The notes beneath the pieces are model-generated. The model saw only the letters and a list, made by a program, of their open reading frames with translations. It did no database searches and had not been told where the DNA came from. DNA of 64,000 nucleotides from Sphaerosporella brunnea. Lineage: Eukaryota; Ascomycota; Pezizomycetes; Pezizales; Pyronemataceae. Below are positions 22,262 through 33,241 of the stretch, in pieces (the first letter of the stretch is position 1; each line of letters opens with the position of its first letter). Where the stretch lies: contig VXIS01000054.1 in assembly GCA_008704415.1 (NCBI GenBank), positions 62,001-126,000 of the forward strand. The letters run 5' to 3'. The position numbers and the translations under genes were made by a program.

Positions 22262-23846
22262 CTACTCTCCTAAAAACCTGCCCACGCTACCGCCAATGTT
22301 CTGCAAGTCGAGTAAGAAGCTATCGTGGCCAAATAGGCTCACGTCTTCGCCCAATTCGACGTGAGTGACCTTCCGGTTCCCAGCAAGTCTGAGGGAATCA
22401 GCAATTTCTCGCTGTTGCCAAGCTGGAAACAGTATGTCACTGGTGACACCTAAGACTAGAGTCGGGTGGTCTCTGAGAGCACTCAACCCCTCGACTAAGT
22501 CTTGGGGCGGCGTAGCAGAAACTGCCTCTCCGCTTCTCGGCTGCTCTTGGTAGGGCTGTGCAGGAAGCATAAGACTGCACTTGGGGTCATCGGTCTTTGG
22601 CACGTCTGACGTGAGCTTCGGCTGGTTTTCGGCTCTCTTAGTAGCCGTTCGAGACTGCGCTTTTTGGCCAAGGTCAAATAGATCCATGGCCTTTGACACG
22701 TAGAGCAGGGAGTTAGCGTCGTATTCTAGACAGAATTTCTCGCCAGCGTGGTCAAGGTACGTCTCGATCAGAAAGTCTGGACATAGTGCGGGTGGTTGCG
22801 ATGGGTCGGCCCGCCCACGACCAAAACGTTTCTCCCATTCGGGACCGGAACGGTATGTGACAGTGGCGATTTGTCGAGCGAGTTTCATTCCAAGGTGCGG
22901 GGGAACTTTTCCATAGTAGAAGCCACGGTTCCAGTTGGGATCTGCCATGAGCACTACCGAGCATCGTTAATAGGCGATAAAGAAACGGTACGGGAGGGTG
23001 TAATTTTGTACCTTGTCTCTGGGTATATCTCATGGCTATACTATAGGGATGGCTGCGAGCACACCCGCTGATGCTGACGACCCTGCCTACCCTCTCAGGG
23101 TAAAGAACACCAGCAGCGAGACTTTGCATACCGCCCATGCTCGCCCCGACACTGGCGTACAACTTCTCGATTCCCAAGGCGTCCAGAAGCCGGAATTGCG
23201 CGCGCACCATATCCTCGATTGTAATGATCGGAAATCTGGTGGCATAAACTTCCCCGTCTGCTGGGTCGATGCTCGGGGGACCAGTGGACCCATAACATCC
23301 TCCAAGAACGTTTGTACATATCACAAAGAACTTGTCGGTATCAAGGGCACAGCCGGGCCCAATGAACTTCTCCCACCATCCAACCTGTGGATTTTTCGGC
23401 GTAGAGTGGGCGTGGGACGACGCAGAAAGCCCTGTATGAAGTAAGATCGCGTTGGAGCGATCAACGTTCAACCTGCCCCACGATTCGTAGGCGATGGTGA
23501 ATTCGGGAAGCACACCGCCATTGTCTAGGAGAATCGGTGATTTGGAAGTGAATGTTTCGTGTGCGCCGGTGGTGTACGATGGCTCTGGACCTTCTGACGC
23601 AAACCGCAATTCGAGTTGTCGCGTACGTGACTCGATGGCGTCAAGGCACGGAAATGACAATTGAGGATTCGATGCCGCATTGGTGTTGTAACGAGTGTGA
23701 ACTGGTGTGGCTGCTAGAAATGGGAATACCGATGACGTGCGAGCTGATCGTCTTGCTGATTGCGGCCATAGCGACCGGGTGGTGGATAGTAGTGACCGGG
23801 TGGTGGATAGTAGTGACCGGGTGGTGGATAGTAGTGACTGGTGCAT
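22262..23846 (-). CDS. cysA: Mitochondrial serine O-succinyltransferase (CysA/Cys2 type)
   Basis: Alpha/beta-hydrolase enzyme of the homoserine O-acetyltransferase family, of the fungal subgroup that acylates serine for cysteine synthesis (A. nidulans cysA, S. pombe cys2). Exons 23846-23012 and 22953-22262 give 508 aa. Conserved blocks are [41 protein letters not shown], the nucleophile elbow GASMGG (Ser236), [18 protein letters not shown] (split by the intron), [10 protein letters not shown], Asp451 in TSDILFP and His488 in GHDSF, which together complete a Ser-Asp-His triad. Met2-type homoserine acetyltransferases lack the [11 protein letters not shown] and WNRGFYYG wording, hence the call. 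The N-terminus is a Ser/Arg-rich transit peptide containing three exact 7-residue repeats. A roughly 60-residue Lys/Gln/Pro-rich insert sits before the last catalytic motifs. Confidence 0.88.
23773..23835 (-). repeat. 21-bp tandem repeat in the CysA transit peptide
   Basis: Three identical 21-bp units (plus strand GACCGGGTGGTGGATAGTAG followed by T) sit in frame within the first 25 codons and encode SLLSTTR three times. The unit length is a multiple of three, so copy-number change would preserve the frame and only alter transit-peptide length. Confidence 0.95.
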
Positions 23847-24245
23847 GATGGCTTCCGTCCCAGTCGTCGGGGTTGAGGGAATTGTGGGGGTGGGTTACAT
23901 GGCGGCAATAATGGGGCAGTAAAGCGATGACGTGCTTGCGGCGGACCTTTCGAATTTTGCTTCCAAATGCAGGTCAGGGTTAGGTGTTCACCACAACGTA
24001 GACGCCCAGATAACAAATAGATCAGACAAGATCTGCTCTACTCTACATACTAAATCATGTGGGCTCACTGATCAGCACTCCCAAGCCACTATGAGTCCGA
24101 CAGCTCCCAGCAAGTACATATGTAACTAAATGTGACAAGAAATTTGACAAAGCTTTGATAGTAAACTTCAACTTAATATGTAAAAGAAAAAAACGTCATC
24201 AAGCATCGTTCAATCCGCACCCGCCCTGAAGAGAAGGTGGTCATT
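23847..24245. other. Intergenic; no gene recognised
   Basis: Promoter side of CysA and 3' flank of the first MARVEL gene; no coding signal. Confidence 0.5.
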
Positions 24246-24997
24246 TCAAACAGCATGGCTGCGGTACCAAGGCCTACGCTTGACGGTCGGGTCACGAGAG
24301 CGTCTGATGCTGTGAAGGACCCACAGTCCCACTAGGAACGAAGCAAGCCAAAACGCTGCCGAGATGAAGACGAATGCAAGAGCTGTGTTGAAAGTGCTGC
24401 AAGTGTCTGGTAAAGTTAGGACTGTCAACTGACGAGAAATACGATATCACGTTACCTTGAGCACTTTGGCCATTGCGGTAGACCGGGTTCCAGGTCAGAT
24501 ACCACGAGCAGGACAAAGGCGCGAGATAATCACACAGCAAGCCGAATGAGACGATCTGGCCGCATTAGTCCGGGAACCTTATTTCTGGTATCCCCTGCAG
24601 TGTTGATACTGCCGAATTTCCCTACATCACACTAAAGTCTTATAATGAAGGGTCCATTGGCCCATCGCCTTCATTATCATAATTACTGGACACGTAGGGA
24701 AATTCGGCATTGTTAACACTGCGGGGGATAATCGGCAATGATGCTTACCCAGAGCAGGAACATGACAAAGTCCCACGGCAGTGGGGTCAGGGCCCATGTG
24801 AAGGGAACCAGGAGGATGAGGGCAGTCAACATGCTCAGCGCAGCCACAACCTCCGTGTAGATGAAACGATCGCCAGGCCACCAACCATTCATATCTTGGA
24901 CATGGATATAGTGGCCAATGATTCCGGCCACAATCACGGCGCAGATAAGCTCGCCGGCTCGGAGGAAAACGCTGAGAAGACGGGGAGCGATGGCCAT
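24246..24997 (-). CDS. MARVEL-like integral membrane protein, copy 1
   Basis: Four-helix membrane protein of the MARVEL/membrane-associating type, common and mostly uncharacterised in filamentous fungi; likely in plasma-membrane domains. Exons 24997-24749, 24555-24456 and 24406-24246 give 169 aa. Helices are visible as LICAVIVAGIIGHYI, FIYTEVVAALSMLTALILL, DFVMFLLWIVSFGLL and ALAFVFISAAFWLASFLVGL. There is a Cys-containing extracellular loop between helices 3 and 4 (CDYLAPLSCSWYL, DTCSTF) and a basic C-tail. The first intron is long for this window because it contains a TA-bounded foldback element. A second MARVEL gene of the same build and strand starts at 28217. Confidence 0.82.
24591..24728. 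mobile_element. Foldback element, family D, inside an intron
   Basis: A 138-bp ORF-less element within intron 1 of the MARVEL gene, bounded by TA (24589-24590 and 24729-24730). Its arms are inverted copies of about 60 nt starting TCCCCTGCAGTGTTGATA (left) and TCCCCCGCAGTGTTAACA (right), sharing GCCGAATTTCCCTAC. Only about 15-20 nt in the middle is unpaired. A pre-mRNA carrying it could form a strong hairpin, placed so that it shortens the effective intron. Confidence 0.85.
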
Positions 24998-24999
24998 TT

Positions 25000-25421
25000 C
25001 GGCGTTTAGGGTTGGAGAGGGCGAGGTTGATGGTACGTATGTGGATTTGCACTCAACAGATGATGAGCTTGCTTATTGCTTAAGCGCAGACTGGGTTCTT
25101 ATACACAAGCTCAAGGGAAAGTAAGGGAAAGTGCTTCCTTGTTTCTGTGGGGTGATCCAGCTTAACAGAGACCAGGCACTCGGCCGTTGAAGCTCTTGAG
25201 GATTCTGGTTGGCCATGATCCAGAGGGCAGTTGTTATGACTTCACTCGATTTTCGAGACCATAGAAGAGTTGGCCGGGGGAACTCAAACTTGAATTTTTG
25301 GGGGCGAGACAATCGTTCTTTGTTGCAGTGCTCTGAGCCTGGTTTAAGACCTGGATCAAGACCGTCTTGCGCCCACCTGATCGTCGATGCTGGCCACCAT
25401 GGCCTCATCGCGGGATGTCTA
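25000..25421. other. Intergenic; no gene recognised
   Basis: Promoter of the first MARVEL gene, then DNA running into a transposon cluster; no coding signal. Confidence 0.45.
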
Positions 25422-25834
25422 CTCTGGCGGCCGAGCGCCAAGTTCGGGATTTTGTGATTGGCCCGCACAACAAAAAACCGCGAAAATAAAAACTCGGCGG
25501 TCAAAATCCATCATAAATCAGAAGCTCCCACTTGTAGTCAAATACGTCGCAAAAAATGCTATCCAGCACGTCCCGGAGGGGTAGCTGGGTGGGGGAGTGG
25601 GAGGCTGATGTGTGGCAACGCTGGATATTCAGCATCACCGTTTCAACTCTCTCAACATCACGACGGCCCAGCAGGCCCTCCAAGACGTGCTAGATAGCAT
25701 TTTTTGCGTTGAATATGACCACAAGTGAGAGCTTCTGATTTACGATGGATTTTGACGGCCGAGTTTTTATTTTTGCGGTTTTTTGTTGTGCGGGCCAATC
25801 ACAAAATCCCGAACTTGGCGCTCGGCCGCCAGAG
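25422..25834. mobile_element. Foldback MITE, family A copy 2 (TA target)
   Basis: A 413-bp near-identical copy of the element at 5617-6039, bounded by TA at 25420-25421 and 25835-25836. It has the same CTCTGGCGGCCGAGCGCC ends and long inverted arms, and lacks the 10-nt duplication of copy 1. The few substitutions between copies suggest recent spread. Its right-hand TA is at the same time the left-hand TA of the next element. Confidence 0.9.
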
Positions 25835-25836
25835 TA

Positions 25837-26070
25837 CTCGACGAAAAAAAAAGTATTCGGACACCAACCCCCCAACTCGCGGGTATCCCACCAAAACGCA
25901 ACAGCGCAACAAAAAATCGTCAGCACAAATTCTTTATGCCTGAAGGGTTTCAACTGCTATCTCTTAATTTGAGACTTCTTCCAAAGTTTTTGAGTGAGAT
26001 CCAGAGAAGTTATCGATTTTTCACTGCGTGGCTTGGCAGTGAGTGTCCGAATACTTTTTTTTTCGTCGAG
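25837..26070. mobile_element. Short TIR element, family C, abutting family A
   Basis: A 234-bp ORF-less element with 28-nt terminal inverted repeats that match exactly (CTCGACGAAAAAAAAAGT continuing to ATTCGGACAC, and its complement at the right end), bounded by TA (25835-25836 and 26071-26072). Unlike family A, the interior is not palindromic. It resembles non-autonomous Tc1/mariner (pogo/Fot-like) elements of fungi. Confidence 0.85.
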
Positions 26071-26400
26071 TAGAGTTGTACCTTAAGCTTGTCATGTCAT
26101 GTCATCACCTGCTCGGCTAACCTTGAACCACATGTCAGCACAGCACAAATCTCCCTCCCGAATCCGCTAGAATATGATTACAATGATTATTGACAAATAC
26201 TTGCATGCTCACCTTTCGTCATGGAATGGCTGCCGGAGAAGGGGATGAAGTGTGCGCCTATAAAACTTGCCTGGAGCGTTTGTCTTGCTTCGAGATCAAC
26301 ATACCTACTGGACAAACACATTACGTCACCATCCCCCCAACCCACATCACCTCCTTGATTGCATCCCAACCACATCATCACTCGATCGCCCGAGACAACA
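26071..26400. other. Intergenic; promoter of the DUF4336 gene
   Basis: Contains a TCATG direct repeat near 26091-26105 and a C/A-rich leader just before the ATG; no other gene. Confidence 0.45.
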
Positions 26401-27305
26401 ATGTCGACAACAATGTCAACAACAACACCCAACCCTTCCCTCGTTATCCGCACCGTCGCGCCCAATATCACCACCTTCTCTGTGCCGTTCCTGCGATACA
26501 ACAAGTTCAAATTCGGCGGCCGCGCAACTCTAGTAAGACTAGCGACCGGAAGTCTCGCCATCTTCTCGCCCATACCTTTATCGCCTGATGTTTCCTCGAC
26601 AATCTCTAACCTGGGCGGAAACCTGCGCTACATTGTGGCCCCAGATATCGAACACCACATGCAGCTGGGCCCCTACAAGACCGCGTATCCAACAGCCACT
26701 GTGATTGGGCCCGAGGGGTTGCGCGAGAAGCGTGCCAAACAGGGCGACCAAGATGTGCCCTTCGATTACGAGTTCACCAGGGCGAATAAGCACGAGCTCA
26801 AGTTGCCTGAAGAGCTTGCACGGGAATTCGAAATTGAGTACTGGGACGGACACTCGAACAAAGAGTTGGTATTTCTCCACAAGCCCAGTAGAACTCTCAT
26901 CGAAGCCGATCTACTGTTCAATTTACCGGCTCGAGAGCAGTACTCAAAGACCGGCGAGGATCCTACAAAGGGTGTCTTCAATAAGCTGATGCTCCACTTC
27001 ACCAACACCAAACCGGGGCATAAAGGACAACAGAGGTTCATCTGGTACGCTTGTCCCGTGTCGTTAAATTGAATGTCAAGGTTCTGATTAAATGGTGGTA
27101 TAGGTATGCCATGATGAGGGATAAAGCATCATTCGATGAGTCTGCGAAACGTGTTGCCGCATGGAATTTTGACAGAATCATTCCGTAAGTTATTACCTAT
27201 CAAGGTTGTTCAATACGGACACTGATTGATTACAGGTGTCATGGAGATGTGATTGAAACGGGCGGCAACGAAGTTTTCCGCAGATTGTTTGCTTGGCATC
27301 TTTAA
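26401..27305 (+). CDS. DUF4336 protein (metallo-hydrolase-like fold)
   Basis: Protein of the DUF4336 family, believed to be related to metallo-beta-lactamase-fold hydrolases; no defined role. Exons 26401-27044, 27104-27184 and 27236-27305 give 264 aa. Visible family features: an opening NITTFSVPFLRYNKFKFGGR, then LVRLATGSLAIFSPIPL, the segment NLRYIVAPDIEHHMQL with clustered His, YPTATVIGPEGL, the stretch ELVFLHKPSRTLIEADLLFNLP (a likely second metal site), and a late RIIPCHGDVIETGG. The start is the ATG at 26401; a second Met four codons later is equally possible. It sits between two MARVEL genes and next to the transposon cluster, with no clear functional link. Cytosolic; no signal peptide. 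Confidence 0.85.
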
Positions 27306-27687
27306 TATGTAAAAGCTGCAGAAATCAGATGCAGAAGGTGGCGCTCTTCGCTTTCGTGTAGAGAAGTACACAAATGGTAATGCATTTAAATTTTGAGCGC
27401 ATAACCGTGTAAGAGACAAAATCAATGGTGTTTATATTACAATTTTCCCACCCACCATATTCTCGAACCAGACGCCTAGACACCTACCTGCAAGCAGTAT
27501 TTAACAAAACAAAAAATCATGGTATCGTGCACACACGCAAAAAAAAAAAAAAAAAAAAAAAGAAGAAGAAAACACGAAGGAGATGCTTTGATGCAAATAC
27601 GTGTCTCCGGAGTTATACAATCACACCACGACTCCTCGAATGGCGATCCTTCCAGAACATACAACCTCCAACTAGAAATTCATCAAC
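27306..27687. other. Intergenic between convergent genes
   Basis: 3' flanks of the DUF4336 and second MARVEL genes; holds an A-rich run at 27540-27575. Confidence 0.5.
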
Positions 27688-28217
27688 TCACTGGCCTGCA
27701 AAGTATGGGACTGAGCACCTACCAACAGCGGAGATGAACCACAGCAACATGCCGACGAGGTCAAACCATACAGCCACCTTCATCCTGTTGCAACTACCAT
27801 TGTTGTTGCAATCGCGTTTGATGTAGAGATTTCCAAAGGTACCGAAGAGCGCCGTCCAAAAAATGCTACGCAATGCAACCGTGGGTCAGATTATGTCGGC
27901 GTCTCGAAAAAAAAGCAAGAGGCGGTGAAAACATACAACAGAATGGCATCCCAGAAGAAGAAGAACTTGAAACTCCGCAGGATAGGGAGGAGGTAGACCA
28001 CTGCGGTGATAACGGATAATCCCACCACCACCTCAGCGTAGACCCAGGCTGGGCCTGCCTTCCTACCCGCCTTGTCGTCGTTGTTGAGGTCCTGGCCGTA
28101 CATACCGGCAATAATCAAGGCAGTGATGATTTGCAAGACTCGTAATGACGTGCGCAAGATGAAGCCCATTAAACCGCCAGGAGGAGCAGTTCGGTGGTCA
28201 GGGCACTTTTTAACCAT
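27688..28217 (-). CDS. MARVEL-like integral membrane protein, copy 2
   Basis: Second MARVEL-type four-helix membrane protein in this neighbourhood. Exons 28217-27937 and 27865-27688 give 152 aa. Helices are LRVLQIITALIIAGMYGQ, AWVYAEVVVGLSVITAVVYLL, FFFWDAILFIFWTALFGTF and AVWFDLVGMLLWFISAVG. A hydrophilic loop with two Cys (CNNNGSCN) separates helices 3 and 4. The intron lies within helix 3, three codons from the equivalent place in the gene at 24246-24997, so the two are diverged relatives rather than a recent duplication. It starts at the only ATG before the first helix. Function unknown beyond a general membrane-organising role known for the fold. Confidence 0.82.
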
Positions 28218-28836
28218 GGTTGTTGAGTTGCTCTGGAGAGGTGTTTAGAATATGGGGTTGGAAGTTGGTGGTTGTTGGTTAATGATTGGTGATTGGTGAT
28301 TGGAAACGTGGGCGAGCACTGGTGAGTAGCACGAAGCAGCAATTGAACGGAGGCTTGAAAAGTGGAAGTCAAAGAGCGTCCAGAGAGTTGATGGGAGAGT
28401 TATTTGTTTTATCTGTGGAGGAGACCGACGGAGTGTCTCAACAAAACTTGGTACCTTTCTACCAGGTCATCTGGCGTCAAGGGCAATGACGTCTTGTGTT
28501 TGTTTGGAAGGGCGCAAAACAGGGATCAAGGGACAGATAAAAAGCCTGGTCGCGATGTGATGCCTGTCGGCGTAAGCGAGTTGCAGGGCCCAAAACGACC
28601 ACAAGTCCAAAAAAAGCCACTGTCCAAAAAAAGCCACTGTGGCTCGCAGAACAAAATGCTTGAGCAGTTTCAACACGCGCGGCGCAATGTTTCGTTTTAA
28701 CCAGAACCCCGAGTTTTTGAAAGGATAGGTATCTTCCATTTGATTCCCGTCTCTAAACACCAATCTATCGTACCCGAGCGCCACACGATACGGCCGAAGC
28801 CCGCATGACGCGCCCATGCCCGCACGTTGCCAGCAA
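28218..28836. other. Intergenic; no gene recognised
   Basis: Promoter of the second MARVEL gene and 3' flank of the MCC alpha gene. A short tandem duplication (GTCCAAAAAAAGCCACT twice) lies near 28605-28640. Confidence 0.5.
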
Positions 28837-31161
28837 TCACGATGCCGCTTCTTGGCCTTCCCCCGGTTCCTCAAATAGCACCAGTGTCACGCCGGCCTTC
28901 ACGACATCCTTTTTGATTCGGTTAGCACTAAGAGTCGCGATGTCTATGAGAAACCTCCGGTTTAACTTACCCCTTGACCGTGCACGATCTTCTTCACCAC
29001 GCCATCTTGCGGACTTCGTATGACAGTTTCCATCTTCATACTTTCAATCACTACCAATGCCTGATCTTTCTTGACAGCTTCACCCTCTTGTACATCAACT
29101 CGCAATACCTTGCAAGGCATCGGTGCAACAACGCTGTTAGCCCCGTCTTTTGGTCCGCCGAGCTTCTCCAGCCAAGCGGGCTGCGCAATGCTTAGACGAA
29201 ACTGTTTTCCATGCTGGAATATGAAGAGCTTGTCGTCATCTCGTACGACAGTGCTTTCGACCCGGGTATGACCATAGTAGCCCAGCAATTTGCCCGTGAC
29301 CTTGTCCTCTACAACCCTGACGGAAGGCAGCTCGACGCCCGCTGCGCTAAGGTTGTAAAGATCTTTCCCGCACTGTCTCAATGTCACAGGAACCACCTTG
29401 GAACTGTTTGGATCTTGGAGCAGGAAAACGCGCTCCTGTAAGCCGCCAGTGTAGCCGATACCGCCTCCCAAAACACTGAATGGGTCCACAGCAGATGGCC
29501 TCGTGCTCTCGGAGAGGAAAATCGACAGCGCCGCCTGGGCATACACTTCCGCCGGTGTCTCATTGACATGGAAGAGTTCGTCGTGATGTTTCGGGATGAA
29601 CCCAGTTTCGACATTGCCGGCGATAAAGTCAGGATGCTCGGCTAGTGTCTTCAAGAACTCGATATTGGTTGAAGGACCAGCGACATGATAGTCCTCAAGG
29701 GCTGTCCGTAGCTTGGCCAAGGCTGCCTCTCTATTCTCGCCTTTGACAATAAGTTTTGCAATCATCGGATCGTAGAAAGTGGTTATTTCGTCGCCCTGTC
29801 GGAAGCCACTATCAATCCGAACTGTTGGCGTTGCTGGCGGAGTGCGTAGATGAAGGAGCTTCCCAGAGTCGGGAATGAACCCTTTGTCGGGGTTTTCAGC
29901 GTATATACGCGCCTCGAAAGCATGGCCATTCAATTGAGCTTCAACCTCCTCCTGCGTGAGCGGAAGACGTTGACCAGAAGCGACAAGAACCTGCCAGTGT
30001 ACCAGATCTACGCCGGTAACCATCTCTGTGACTGGATGCTCCACCTGTAACCGTGTGTTCATCTCCATGAAGAAAAACTCGCCGGTATCGTTGTCGAAAA
30101 TGAACTCGACCGTCCCGGCACCCTGATATCCAACTGCTAAAGCAGCTTCTCGTGCCTTCTTCCACAAGTCTCGCCTAATTTCAGGATCTAGCAGCGGTGC
30201 CGGCGATTCTTCAATAATCTTCTGGTGTCGCCGCTGAATGGAACAGTCCCTCTCGCCGAGCGCGACACAATTTCCAAAGTTGTCGGCGAACACTTGAACC
30301 TCTATATGGCGCGGAGTTGTGATGTAGCGCTCTACTAAGACGGTATCATCACCAAACGAGGATCGACTTTCGGACTTCGCGGACTCAAGCATGGACGGAA
30401 ACTCCGCAGCTGAAGTAGCGATTCTCATTCCTTTACCGCCGCCACCTTTGACCGCCTTGATGAGCACCGGATATCCGATGATTTGGGCTTGCTCGGCGAG
30501 AAACTGAGGGTCCTGGTTGGCGCCGTGATAGCCAGGAACGCACGGAACACCGGCAGATGTCATGATATCTTTGGATGCGCTGGCGAGGATATTTTAGCTA
30601 TCTGAAGAGCCCAATCCGCGATTGAATGAACGACTCATACCTCTTGTTTCCCATGCTTTCGATCGCCGAAGGAGGTGGCCCAATAAAAATGATTCCTTCT
30701 TCTGCGCATCTCTGCGCAAATTTTGAGTTCTCACTCAACTACAGTCGTCAAAACCCTTCCTCCATACTGCCAGGTCCACGAGAGACGTACAAATCCGTAG
30801 CCAGGATGCACAGCATCGCAGCCCTCTCCTTTGGCGATCCGGATGATCTTTTCGCCGTCGAGGTATGCATCAGCGGGTCCAAGGTTTATCGAGTACGGCG
30901 ATGCGTGAGCATGCTCCGAGAGAGCATCGGGCTCGGTATATACGGTTGTCGTTCGGATCCCGTGGGCCGCAGCAGTCCGAGTCACTCGTCTTTGGCGGGG
31001 TCAATCGCTGAAGGCACGCAACAACAGGTAGACACCTACAGAGCTATCTCTCCACGGTTTGCTATCAGGATTGAACGGATGGGCCTCGCTTCGGTCGAGT
31101 AGAGGGCTCGGCGCAAGCTAGGAAGCGCGCCTCGCACAGAGAGTAATGGCCGAACCGACAT
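28837..31161 (-). CDS. mccA: 3-methylcrotonyl-CoA carboxylase alpha (biotin) subunit
   Basis: Mitochondrial biotin-dependent carboxylase subunit acting on 3-methylcrotonyl-CoA in leucine breakdown: it carboxylates its own biotin with ATP and bicarbonate and hands the group to the beta subunit. Exons 31161-31040, 30989-30791, 30738-30641, 30579-28971 and 28908-28837 give 699 aa, the normal length. In order: a short Arg/Ser-rich transit peptide, [24 protein letters not shown], the ATP-grasp loop [24 protein letters not shown], a BT domain, and the biotinyl domain with ESMKMET (Lys655). The biotinyl domain is completed only by the last exon ([14 protein letters not shown]), so the intron at 28970-28909 must be removed. 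It heads a three-gene cluster with the dehydrogenase and the beta subunit. Confidence 0.96.
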
Positions 31162-31745
31162 CGTCACGACTTCGACAAAAGAATAATGTCGTGACAGAAG
31201 AGAAGATTAGGCGGCGTGGGAGAGTAACGCAGCTTTGTAGAGATGGGTGTCTGCCAACTTGGCCGCATCCTTACTTAGTTGTGTGCAGGCGCGGCTATCG
31301 TCGGGGGAGCGTTGATCACGTCGACACATAGATTACCCCGGACTCGGCTGGGACCTTGCAACTGCATCAGTTGGGCTGGGGGCTGGGGCCTCGGTCTTGT
31401 CTTTGGGAGAAGGCGTGGGGCAACGTAACGGCAACGGGCCCTGAGGAACCGGCCCCGGCCCGGCGGGGGACTCCGACCGAGAACTACAAGGTACGTACCC
31501 TCTAAGCAACCTCCTGGCATGTATCTACTTGTGTAGATAGGCTCAGGACTTCACCCCCGATCAGCTCGCGCGTAGTCACTTCTGCTCCACCAGTATATTC
31601 CTCGAAGCAGGTTACAGCAGCTGCTGCGTTGTATTCTACAGGTATTCCAAGTTTTGCCACCGGCTGTCAGGACCACCAGGTATCCAATGCTCATTACATG
31701 CGTGTGTAAGTAAGTATGCTTGCCTACAAAAAGCGAAGTGGCAAA
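31162..31745. other. Intergenic between mccA and ivdA
   Basis: Promoter of the MCC alpha gene and 3' flank of the dehydrogenase gene, both on the minus strand. No further gene. Confidence 0.5.
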
Positions 31746-33241
31746 TTACGACGCGTATTCCTTATTGTATGCACGGCCGATGACAATCTGCCGGATCTCC
31801 GTTGAACCGGCACCAATGGTGTACAGCTAGTGAAGAGCTGTCAACAAAGTCCACATGACGGGAATAGAAAGAGACCTACCTTTGAGTCCCGCAAGAGCCT
31901 ACCCGAAGGTATCTCGTTGATGTAACCGTTGCCTCCCATGCATTGGATCGTGTCCAGCGCGCACTCCACAGCTCGGTCCGAAGCAAACATGATAGCCCCC
32001 GCACAGTCTCGGGTGTCAATCGTTCCCTCGTCCACGGTCTTCGCAGCAGCAAAAGTATAAGCTCGTGCAGCAGCAAGTTTTACATGCATATCTGCAAGCT
32101 TGGCTTGGATCAGCTGGTTGTGCGCAATGGGAATGCCGAACTGCTTCCGCTGATGGACGTATGGAAGAGTGACGTCGAGACATTTTTGCATGATTCTGGA
32201 GAGTTCAGTAGATGTGGAGAGAAACAAGCGCTCGTCACCTACCCAATTGGCCCAGCAGAAAGCACCAGCCGCTCCAGATCAAGTCCAGACATGAGCACTC
32301 GGACTCCTGCGTTTTCGGCACCCAACTGGTTCTGGGCAGGAATCTCCACATCCTCAAACACTAGCTCTCCAGTATTGGAACCCCGCATGCCGAGCTTGTC
32401 GAGTTTCTGGGCGATGCTGAAGCCCTTCATTCCCTTCTCGACAATGGTTGCTGTGATTCCCTTGGACCCTGCCTCTGGTGCCGATTTAGCGTAGACGACG
32501 ATAACGTCGGCATCGGGTCCCTGGCTCCAAGTCAATTACTGTTACCACATGATCTGGTAACTGCACCTACGTTTGTGATCCACATCTTAGTGCCGTTCAA
32601 AACCCAACCCCCACTTCCGCTCTTCTTGAGAGAGCTCTTCATGCTAACCACGTCGCTACCAGCCGAGTGCTCGCTCATGGCAAGCGCGCCCACCAATTCC
32701 CCGGAGATAAGGCCGGGCAGAAATCGCACCTTTTGTTCGGGGGTACCGTGGAGCGTGAGCTGATTTATGCACAGCTGGGAGTGCGCGGCATACGAAAGCC
32801 CGATGCTTGCGGATGCTCTGCTAAGCTCTTCCATCACAACGCAATGCGCTTGATAGCCGAGGTCAAGCCCGCCATACTCCTCCTCTGCGGTGATTCCGAG
32901 GAAGCCTGCATCGCCGAGTTTCCTCCACATTGAGGCCGGAAACTCATTGCTGCGGTCAACGCTGGCAGCAAGCTCTTCAGGAATCTCGCGCTCTGGATGG
33001 ACGTAAGGACATCAGCACAGGCCTGGAGAAGGACTAGATACTACCGACTTGTGAATTCCTGCACACGCTCTCGTAATTCTAGCAGCTCCTCAGAAGTTGG
33101 TGGCGTGAACGTCGGTGTTTGCTTGGTGGATGCGAACCGGTAAGCCAGGAAGCTTGAGGGCTGGATGTAAGAGCGAGGGGCACGCAGGCACCGAGAAGCA
33201 CTGCGGACGAACGCATAGGGACGAAACACGGATGAATTCAT
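31746..33241 (-). CDS. ivdA: Isovaleryl-CoA dehydrogenase
   Basis: Mitochondrial FAD acyl-CoA dehydrogenase that oxidises isovaleryl-CoA to 3-methylcrotonyl-CoA, the substrate of the neighbouring carboxylase. Exons 33241-33049, 32992-32571, 32520-32243, 32195-31880 and 31826-31746 give 429 aa. After a transit peptide rich in Arg/Ser come [75 protein letters not shown], and the catalytic Glu288 in GLDLERLVL, where the position is the one typical of isovaleryl-CoA rather than short-chain enzymes. [11 protein letters not shown] and [20 protein letters not shown] complete the family. The first intron needs a GTCGGT donor to keep frame. The start is the ATG at 33241; the frame upstream has no other ATG. 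Confidence 0.96.

Noticed and set aside
24627..25052. 141-codon minus-strand frame overlapping the MARVEL gene
   Set aside because: It runs through the intron hairpin and is out of frame with the four-helix protein.
28600..28645. GTCCAAAAAAAGCCACT tandem duplication as a mobile-element footprint
   Set aside because: Only two short copies with no terminal repeats; simple local duplication is enough.
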